The position numbers were made by a program, and so were the translations under genes. 7,903 nucleotides of DNA from Armatimonadetes bacterium UBA5829 (lineage in GTDB: Bacteria; Armatimonadota; UBA5829): positions 4,693-12,595 of the forward strand of contig DJHI01000104.1 of NCBI GenBank assembly GCA_002431715.1, written 5' to 3'. Position 1 is the first letter of the stretch. Each line of letters starts with the position of its first letter. Below are positions 1 to 5,138 of this stretch, one piece after another. The notes below the pieces were generated by a model. It was not told where the DNA came from and ran no database searches. It saw nothing but the letters and a program-made list of their open reading frames with translations.

Positions 1-2274
1 AACTACATGGCGGTCGGCTATGTTCCGGATGCTTTCGGCCATATATCCCAGCTTCCGCAAATCTTGCGAGGGTTCGGGATCGACAGTGCAGTTCTTCTCA
101 GGGGCATAACGACGGATCAGGTCGATGCCGAGTTCACATGGCAGTCACCGAACGGTTCCGAGGTTCTTGCAATTAAGCTCCCTGATGATAACTCATATAG
201 CAATTTTCTTTATCGAATGATTGCGACACTCAGGGATGACGACAAGCCCATCGATGAAGACCAGGCGCTGGACGAGCTCAAAGCGCTCCTCCAGGACTGC
301 ATAAATGAACGCGCAACCACATCTCAGCTTCTCTTTATGGACGGGGTCGATCACATCTTCCCGCAATATAAAACTCCCGAGATCATAAAGCTGGCTAACG
401 AAAAGCTCGATGATCTGGAGCTTTGTCACAGCACACTTCCTGAGTTTATAAAAGCGGTAAAGGACGAGAATCCCGATCTCAAGACCTATGAGGGCGAACT
501 CAGATGGTCGAACCGCAAATGGAGGCTGCAGTCCGTGCTCGCGAACGTCATGAGCAGCCGGATTCATCTCAAACAGGCAAATCATATATGTGAAACCCTG
601 CTGGAGAAATATGTCGAGCCTATCTGCGCATGGGCATGGGTGCTGGGCGATAAATACCCTAAGAGTTATATCGACCTTGCATGGACGTATCTGCTCAAAA
701 ATAGCCCGCACGACTCCATCTGCGGCTGCAGTATCGATCAGGTTCACAAGGAGATGGTCTATCGCTACGAACAGGCCATGCAGATCGCCGAACCTATGCT
801 TAAGAAGTCGATGGCATATATAGCGAACAAAATCGGCTCCATCGCCTCCGACCCGGATCACACTCTGCTCGTGCCTGTATTCAACACACTCGGCTTCAAG
901 CGCAGTGAAGTTATCGAAGCTGAGATTGATGTGCCCTCGAAATGGCCGTTGGACAGCATTCGGATTATCGACCCCAATGACGACGAGGTTCCCAGCGCAC
1001 TGCTCAAGACCTCTGAGCCCTGGATTCTGGAGCAGACAATGCACAATGTCCCAGATCAAAATTGTGTTCGCAGATGCAAAGTTGCATTTGAAGTAAAAGA
1101 TGTGCCGTCTGTCGGTTACAAGGCATACAGGCTGGAGGCCCTTAATAGGCCCAACCGTCAGCCTGCGAATATGCTTATGGGGCCCGATACCGCTGAAAAC
1201 GAATATCTTGCTGTCACGGTCTCCAGCGACGGCACTCTCTATATACTCGATAAGCAGACCGATGCCGCATACACCACCTGCCTGATCTTTGAGGACGGCG
1301 GCGATATCGGTGACGGCTATAACTATGTCAAGCCGCTTAATGATAAAGTGATAACCAGCCTTGGAGCTAAGTGCAGAGTTTCCGTAGTCGAAAATAACCC
1401 GGTGCGGGTGGTATTTGAGATCGAAACCGACCTCGAACTGCCTAAAAGCATCGATACGGATAGGCAGAGCCGCTCGGACGAAACCGTTACCTGTAAAGCG
1501 CGGACTTTTGTAATCCTTGCGGCTGGTTCCAAACGCGTTGATTTCAAGACTATCTTCGACAACAAGGCGAAAGACCATCGGTTTAGGGTTCTCTTCCCCA
1601 CCGCGATTCCTGCCACGGTTTCACATGCTGAGCAGGCTTTTGATGTTGTCGAGCGAAGCATAGCGACGCCCGTATGCGCCGATTGGCGCGAGCCTATGCC
1701 TTCCGTCCATCCGCAGAAGTCGTTTGTCGATATAAGCGGCGGCGGAATCGGTTTTACTCTCATCAACAAAGGCCTCCCTCAGTATGAGGTCAAGGACGAC
1801 GAAGCGAGAACCATGGCTCTCACGCTTCTTAGAGCAACAGGCACCGGGGTCGGAGGACCAGAGCGGCAGACGGGCGGCCAGGTGATAGGCGAACATGTCT
1901 TTGAATATGCCGTCTATCCGCACGCGGCCAATTGGGAGGAAGCCGAAAGTTGGAAACAGGCACATATGTTTAATACGCCGCTGGTTGTATCTCAAACAAG
2001 CATACATAATGGCGACATGCCGATGGAGAATAGCTTAATGAAGATCGACGGCGAGTTCACGATTAGCGCAATCAAGAAGGCCGAGTCCGATGAGGCTCTC
2101 ATAGTAAGAGGCTTCAATATCGGCACCAAGATTTCCGATATCTCTATAGATATCAAAGGCGCAAAGAGCGCCGAAGTAGTCGATCTTGCGGAGAGATCGA
2201 TTGAATCCATCGATCCCAAAGTCTCGACCAAATTGGGCGCCAAGAGCATAATCAACTTCAAGGTAGGGATATAG
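1..2274 (+). CDS. GH38 alpha-mannosidase, 5'-truncated by the window edge
   Basis: This is a glycoside hydrolase family 38 alpha-mannosidase, a retaining, metal-dependent enzyme that removes alpha-linked mannose from oligosaccharides or glycans. The frame is open from nt 1 (757 codons and a TAG stop). The ATG at nt 7 is internal, because it sits just before the catalytic segment GYVPDAFGHISQLPQILRG. In GH38 the Asp of this segment (codon nt 28-30) is the nucleophile and a metal ligand. The segment MDGVDH (Asp codon nt 349-351) probably holds the acid/base. NSPHDSICGCS (His codon nt 709-711) matches the conserved metal-binding HD motif. The upstream H-x-D metal ligands, roughly the first 100 residues, must lie before the window. 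The C-terminal half is beta-rich and has the usual GH38 landmarks: FTLINKGLPQYEV followed by LTLLRATG, then EHVFEYAVYPH. No frameshift is visible. The family call is firm; linkage specificity and cellular location cannot be read. Confidence 0.95.
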   Translation, partial: NYMAVGYVPDAFGHISQLPQILRGFGIDSAVLLRGITTDQVDAEFTWQSPNGSEVLAIKLPDDNSYSNFLYRMIATLRDDDKPIDEDQALDELKALLQDCINERATTSQLLFMDGVDHIFPQYKTPEIIKLANEKLDDLELCHSTLPEFIKAVKDENPDLKTYEGELRWSNRKWRLQSVLANVMSSRIHLKQANHICETLLEKYVEPICAWAWVLGDKYPKSYIDLAWTYLLKNSPHDSICGCSIDQVHKEMVYRYEQAMQIAEPMLKKSMAYIANKIGSIASDPDHTLLVPVFNTLGFKRSEVIEAEIDVPSKWPLDSIRIIDPNDDEVPSALLKTSEPWILEQTMHNVPDQNCVRRCKVAFEVKDVPSVGYKAYRLEALNRPNRQPANMLMGPDTAENEYLAVTVSSDGTLYILDKQTDAAYTTCLIFEDGGDIGDGYNYVKPLNDKVITSLGAKCRVSVVENNPVRVVFEIETDLELPKSIDTDRQSRSDETVTCKARTFVILAAGSKRVDFKTIFDNKAKDHRFRVLFPTAIPATVSHAEQAFDVVERSIATPVCADWREPMPSVHPQKSFVDISGGGIGFTLINKGLPQYEVKDDEARTMALTLLRATGTGVGGPERQTGGQVIGEHVFEYAVYPHAANWEEAESWKQAHMFNTPLVVSQTSIHNGDMPMENSLMKIDGEFTISAIKKAESDEALIVRGFNIGTKISDISIDIKGAKSAEVVDLAERSIESIDPKVSTKLGAKSIINFKVGI

Positions 2275-2280
2275 GTTACA

Positions 2281-2317
2281 GTCAACTGCCGACTGACTGC
2301 CAACCGCCAACTTGACT
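2281..2317. repeat. Degenerate heptamer repeat flanked by a 6-bp inverted repeat
   Basis: Three copies of a heptamer of form RACYGCC lie close together: AACTGCC (2284-2290), GACTGCC (2295-2301) and AACCGCC (2302-2308), with GACT between the first two. The block is bounded by AGTCAA (2280-2285) and its inverted copy TTGACT (2312-2317). It fills most of the gap after the mannosidase stop codon and looks non-coding. It may be a fragment of a dispersed intergenic repeat, but one copy cannot show that. Confidence 0.35.
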
Positions 2318-2366
2318 ATGCGCATTAATCTTCCGACACTCATAAACGGACGCGGACGAAGGTTCC

Positions 2367-2370
2367 GAGG
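2367..2370 (+). promoter_or_regulatory. Ribosome binding site that decides the NRAMP start
   Basis: GAGG lies 7 nt before the ATG at 2378. The earlier in-frame candidates, TTG at 2312 and ATG at 2318, are preceded by the repeat-like CCAACCGCCAAC and have no Shine-Dalgarno match. This favours 2378 as the start. Confidence 0.5.
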
Positions 2371-2377
2371 CAGCGCG

Positions 2378-3601
2378 ATGATGCTGAGGCAAGTCATCAG
2401 CTACCTCGGGCCGGGGTTCTTTGTGACGGTCGGTTTCATCGACCCCGGCAACTGGGCGACTAACATTGCTGCAGGCGCCGGGTTCAATTATTCGCTTTTG
2501 TGGGTGGTTACACTCAGCACACTGGTTTTGATCCTCTGGCAGCACATGTCGGCCCACCTTGGGATAGTAACGGGAAAGTGTCTCGCAGAAGCCATCCACG
2601 AGCATATAACGCCGGTGCCGAGAATAATCTACGGCTTTACGGCCATGGCGGCGATGGTCTCGACTGCGCTTGCGGAGATTCTGGGAGCCGCATTGGGAAT
2701 TAATCTGCTCTTTGGCTTTTCTGTTCGAGCGGCGGCGGTGATCGCGACAGTGTTTGTTATCGGTATGATCTGGTTTCAGAGATATCAGTCTCTGGAAAAG
2801 CTGATTGTCGCGTTCGTAAGCCTGATCGGGTTCGCATATCTGGTCGAGCTTTATATCGTAAAACCCAATTGGGGAGCCGCAGTATACCATACATTCATTC
2901 CCAGCATCAGTTCACAGAGCATTATCGTTGCAATGGGAGTTCTCGGAGCGGTTGTAATGCCTCATAATATGTATCTGCATTCGGAGGTGATACAAAACCG
3001 CAACTGGAAAGGCGCAAGTGAATCCGAGACAAGGCGGCTCCTGCGCTTTGAATTCGTCGATACTCTCGTAGCAATGTTAGTCGGAATGGCGATCAACTGC
3101 GCAATGGTGATCGTTGCGGCGGCAGTCTTTCACAGAAATGGAGTATATGTAGACGACCTCAAGCAGGCATCCGACACCCTGCGTCCACTTGCAGGCAATC
3201 TTGCCTCAGTCATATTCGGCATTGCGCTCCTCTTTGCCGGCCTTTCATCTTCTATGACCGCCGGGATTGCAGGTGGAACCACATTCAGCGGCTATCTTGG
3301 CAAACAGACCGCTCTCGACAGCGGATGGTTCAGAACGGGATTAGTCCTCACTCTCCTGCCTGCTCTCGCGATCATTATGATGATCAAAAACACCTTCCAG
3401 GCGCTGATAATCAGCCAGGTATGCCTGAGCGTGCAATTGCCGCTTACCATGCTTCCTCTGCTGCTCTTGACGCAGAGCAGACGTGTGATGGGTAAGTATT
3501 CAAACGGGCGGCTGGAATCCTCGCTGATGATTATTTCGGGCTTGGTTATTGTAGGGCTGAATGTGCTTCTTATGATCCGTCTTTTCGGCGGCAGCTTTTA
3601 G
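2378..3601 (+). CDS. mntH: NRAMP-family divalent metal (Mn2+/Fe2+) transporter, MntH type
   Basis: This is an inner-membrane, proton-coupled importer of Mn2+ and related divalent metals of the NRAMP family. With the ATG at 2378 it has 407 residues, close to E. coli MntH. The first membrane segment contains the signature DPGNW (Asp22, Asn25). The sixth contains GAVVMPHNMYLHS (Ala191, Met194, His196). In characterised NRAMP proteins the equivalent Asp, Asn, Ala and Met form the metal site, and the Met favours soft transition metals over Ca2+ and Mg2+. About eleven hydrophobic segments run to the C-terminus, and the TM1-to-TM6 spacing fits the family. Starts at TTG 2312 (429 aa) or ATG 2318 would only add a basic cytoplasmic tail. 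The gene follows the mannosidase on the same strand with a 103-nt gap and no clear terminator, so co-transcription is possible. I saw no Mn riboswitch or obvious MntR site. The family is certain; the symbol is by homology. Confidence 0.93.
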   Translation: MMLRQVISYLGPGFFVTVGFIDPGNWATNIAAGAGFNYSLLWVVTLSTLVLILWQHMSAHLGIVTGKCLAEAIHEHITPVPRIIYGFTAMAAMVSTALAEILGAALGINLLFGFSVRAAAVIATVFVIGMIWFQRYQSLEKLIVAFVSLIGFAYLVELYIVKPNWGAAVYHTFIPSISSQSIIVAMGVLGAVVMPHNMYLHSEVIQNRNWKGASESETRRLLRFEFVDTLVAMLVGMAINCAMVIVAAAVFHRNGVYVDDLKQASDTLRPLAGNLASVIFGIALLFAGLSSSMTAGIAGGTTFSGYLGKQTALDSGWFRTGLVLTLLPALAIIMMIKNTFQALIISQVCLSVQLPLTMLPLLLLTQSRRVMGKYSNGRLESSLMIISGLVIVGLNVLLMIRLFGGSF

Positions 3602-3629
3602 CGGTTTGAATAGTAAAGAGGGATAATGC

Positions 3630-3662
3630 AAAAAAATGGGCCGGAATAATCCGACCCATTTT
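3630..3662 (-). terminator. Rho-independent terminator between convergent genes
   Basis: The arms at 3633-3645 (AAAATGGGCCGGA) and 3650-3662 (TCCGACCCATTTT) enclose the loop ATAA. Twelve of 13 positions pair. The remaining one is an A.C mismatch in plus-strand RNA but a G.U wobble in minus-strand RNA. Read on the minus strand, the stem runs into seven U residues (A tract 3630-3636), only 7 nt after the stop codon of the secreted-protein gene. On the plus strand the U run is only four long, so it may end transporter transcripts less efficiently. Confidence 0.85.
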
Positions 3663-3669
3663 GCGATTC

Positions 3670-4710
3670 CTATTTCTGTATGTTACTGATATCGAAGAGG
3701 AATGTCCTGTTAGCGTCGTAATGCATTGAAAGCGTCTTTACATCGGTGTCATCCGGCATCTTGAATATACAGCGAACCGTAAGTTCCTGCCCGGGTTGAA
3801 CATCGCCTCCATAGGTCTTATCCTTACTTTTCTGGAACATGTCCACGCAATCGGCTGCTTCAACACCGTCTACATCGATTATTTTGCCGTCAAAACTATC
3901 CCATCGCATAAATTCAGGGCTCGTTCCGACATTTTTAGCGGTGATCGTCGCTACTAAAAAGACTTCAGATTCATCCAGTTCCGTCTCACCCATCGTGGGC
4001 CCGATGCTGTATTCCACTTTGTCGAGCTTCACTTCGAGATTTGAAAGCGGGTAATAGACACCCATGTTAGCGGGGACTTTGGCGAGAGCGGTTGCGCCGG
4101 TCTTGTCGGATGTGTCCGCATAGGGTTCGCTCAAACCTTTTACTTTGCCTTTAAGGTTATAACGCAGCACCAATTGGTCGGAAGATTTTATAATGAGCTT
4201 GGGCATTTCACCCTTGGCCGGGACTCTCATTACACCGTAGACATCTATCTTCTGGGCAGGCTTTAAATCCATCGAGCATGTCGACTTGTCCTTCTCCATA
4301 CCGAGATCCACCAGTCCCTCATGGTTTTCATCCTGTGGATCGACGATTGTAAAATCAAAGCTGTCCCAGCGGGTGAATCGCTCGCGAGGCTGTGGATTAT
4401 GATAGGTGAAGTGCAGAACCAGAAGCTTCTCGTCCGCAGTTGGGACGTATGAAGTTTCACCAATCTTTATCGGCTCTATTGTGTATTCCGCACTCTTGAG
4501 GTTAATGTTAAGCGGGTCTTCCTTGCCGAGGGTATATGTCTTGCCCATTTCGGCGTATTCGCCCTTAAGCTGAGTAGTGCCCTGGACGTAATGTGGCTGC
4601 GTGGTCGTCTTCGGCTTTGGTTTTGTCTTGGTTGCGGCGTTCGCAAGCGTCAGGCCGGACGCAAAAATTAGTGCAGCGATTAAAGCTCCAGATCTTGTCA
4701 GTTTACTCAT
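3670..4710 (-). CDS. Secreted protein with two copies of an uncharacterised beta-rich domain
   Basis: This 346-residue protein has no function I can name. Residues 1-25 form a Sec signal peptide: a basic start (KLTR), a hydrophobic core and a likely cut after ANA. No lipobox cysteine is present, so it is probably exported and soluble. A Lys/Thr/Pro-rich linker follows (about 27-39). Two homologous halves come next, at about 55-187 and 217-344. Each has a strand-rich opening (SAEYTIEP and KVEYSIGP), then a GET segment, the shared motif RWDSFD (114-119 and 269-274), a P-x-Q turn (PAQ and PGQ) and a run ending in MRVP or FKMP. The layout recalls immunoglobulin-like extracellular domains of the DUF4352 type, but that match is only an impression. 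Cys288 and Cys314 could form a disulfide in the second half. The ATG at 4710 has a perfect AGGAGG site (4716-4721) 5 nt upstream and its own promoter. Confidence 0.9.
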   Translation of the reverse strand: MSKLTRSGALIAALIFASGLTLANAATKTKPKPKTTTQPHYVQGTTQLKGEYAEMGKTYTLGKEDPLNINLKSAEYTIEPIKIGETSYVPTADEKLLVLHFTYHNPQPRERFTRWDSFDFTIVDPQDENHEGLVDLGMEKDKSTCSMDLKPAQKIDVYGVMRVPAKGEMPKLIIKSSDQLVLRYNLKGKVKGLSEPYADTSDKTGATALAKVPANMGVYYPLSNLEVKLDKVEYSIGPTMGETELDESEVFLVATITAKNVGTSPEFMRWDSFDGKIIDVDGVEAADCVDMFQKSKDKTYGGDVQPGQELTVRCIFKMPDDTDVKTLSMHYDANRTFLFDISNIQK

Positions 4711-4715
4711 TTCTC

Positions 4716-4721
4716 CCTCCT
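4716..4721 (-). promoter_or_regulatory. Consensus ribosome binding site of the secreted-protein gene
   Basis: On the minus strand this reads AGGAGG, ending 5 nt before the ATG at 4710-4708. It is a full match to the anti-Shine-Dalgarno consensus and fixes the start. It also suggests good translation of the secreted protein. Confidence 0.85.
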
Positions 4722-4745
4722 GGTGAAAACGGCTAAGCTGACATT

Positions 4746-4775
4746 ATGATAATGGCTCTAACACCTGCAAGTCAA
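4746..4775 (-). promoter_or_regulatory. Sigma-70-type promoter for the secreted-protein gene
   Basis: On the minus strand a -35 box TTGACT (4770-4775, 5 of 6 consensus) is followed after 18 nt by a -10 box TATCAT (4746-4751, 5 of 6). Transcription would start near 4739 and leave a leader of about 29 nt carrying the AGGAGG site. The promoter lies between the stop of the small four-cysteine gene and this gene, so the latter can be transcribed alone even if read-through also occurs. Confidence 0.65.
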
Positions 4776-4795
4776 TGTTGGCATGTTAATTTTGC

Positions 4796-5002
4796 TCAGG
4801 CAGCGCGTCTTTTTCGATTCCGCTTCAACAGCTTCAACTGCTCGCACTCCAGGGTCTCGCAGAGTTCCTGCGGCTGCCAGCCATTGCTGAGCAGAGCACA
4901 CTGCGGACCATTGGTATACGGGCAATAAAATGCGTCTTCAAGTTCCTCGCTGTTGAAGAGAAGATCTTCATTGTTGAACTCATTCATCCAGTAAGAGTCC
5001 AT
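4796..5002 (-). CDS. Small four-cysteine protein of unknown function (68 aa)
   Basis: I do not recognise this protein. It has 68 residues from the ATG at 5002. The first 25 residues are acidic and rich in Asn and Glu. The middle holds four cysteines (Cys27, Cys35, Cys48, Cys53; spacing C-x7-C-x12-C-x4-C) within CPYTNGPQC and LCETLEC. The tail is strongly basic (KRNRKRRAA). There is no signal peptide or membrane segment. The cysteines could bind a metal, but no known zinc-finger pattern fits exactly. Support for a real gene is the site GAGGTGA 5 nt before the ATG, and a position that fills the gap between two larger genes with no overlap. A GTG at 5011 in the same frame is less likely, because it lies inside that binding site. 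It lies 85 nt before the secreted-protein gene on the same strand, and it diverges from the rhamnosidase gene. Confidence 0.65.
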   Translation of the reverse strand: MDSYWMNEFNNEDLLFNSEELEDAFYCPYTNGPQCALLSNGWQPQELCETLECEQLKLLKRNRKRRAA

Positions 5003-5007
5003 GCCAG

Positions 5008-5014
5008 TCACCTC
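5008..5014 (-). promoter_or_regulatory. Ribosome binding site that decides the small-protein start
   Basis: The minus strand reads GAGGTGA here, 5 nt before the ATG at 5002-5000. The alternative GTG codon at 5011-5009 is part of this site, so the ATG is preferred. Confidence 0.6.
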
Positions 5015-5091
5015 TTTTGTGTGAACGATACATCTTATTTTCGGCTGATAATATTCACATGCTCAGGGTACTATGCGAGCGCGTGTTATGA

Positions 5092-5100
5092 TGCTATACT
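5092..5100 (+). promoter_or_regulatory. Extended -10 promoter for the rhamnosidase gene
   Basis: TGCTATACT matches the extended -10 form TG-n-TATAAT at all but one position of the hexamer. No convincing -35 box lies 16-18 nt upstream, which is common for extended -10 promoters, especially those that depend on an activator. The start would be near 5107, giving a leader of about 32 nt before the ATG at 5139. Confidence 0.5.
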
Positions 5101-5120
5101 CATGCAAGTTGTTTGAGTAT
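5096..5120. promoter_or_regulatory. 25-bp near-palindrome, probable operator of the rhamnosidase gene
   Basis: The left arm ATACTCAtgCAA (5096-5107) and right arm TTGttTGAGTAT (5109-5120) are inverted copies around a central G at 5108. Ten of 12 positions match; the two mismatches are in lower case. It begins within the -10 box and ends 2 nt before the Shine-Dalgarno site, the usual position for a repressor site. The symmetry fits a dimeric regulator such as a GntR- or LacI-family protein, but the sequence does not identify which. Because the predicted transcript starts inside the palindrome, an RNA hairpin role is less likely. Confidence 0.55.
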
Positions 5121-5138
5121 GAAAGGAGCTTTGCCTAA

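Noticed and set aside
193..1578. Long antisense reading frame (461 codons) opposite the mannosidase gene
   Set aside because: It lies in exact codon register with the sense gene and stays open only because the sense codons TTA, CTA and TCA are rare there; it ends at a sense TCA codon (193-195). The sense strand carries clear GH38 motifs.
2312..2340. TTGACT at 2312-2317 as a -35 box for the transporter gene
   Set aside because: At 17 nt spacing the -10 position reads GACACT (3 of 6), and a better A/T-rich hexamer is 23 nt away. Not enough to call a promoter.
1323..2397. Several overlapping minus-strand frames of 100-150 codons
   Set aside because: They overlap one another and the mannosidase C-terminus, have no ribosome binding sites that I could see, and give no family-like protein.
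2282..2890. Antisense reading frame (202 codons) opposite the transporter gene
   Set aside because: Its translation is rich in charged residues and Cys/His with no recognisable motif, and it overlaps fully conserved NRAMP segments on the plus strand.
5018..5052. TTGTGT with GATAAT as a second promoter toward the rhamnosidase gene
   Set aside because: The spacer is 23 nt, too long for a sigma-70 promoter, and the extended -10 at 5092-5100 is better placed.
5003..5060. Promoter for the small four-cysteine gene on the minus strand
   Set aside because: The best pair found (ATGTGA, 17 nt, TAAGAT) matches only 3 and 4 of 6 consensus positions, so it is not listed as a feature, although some promoter must exist if the gene is expressed.
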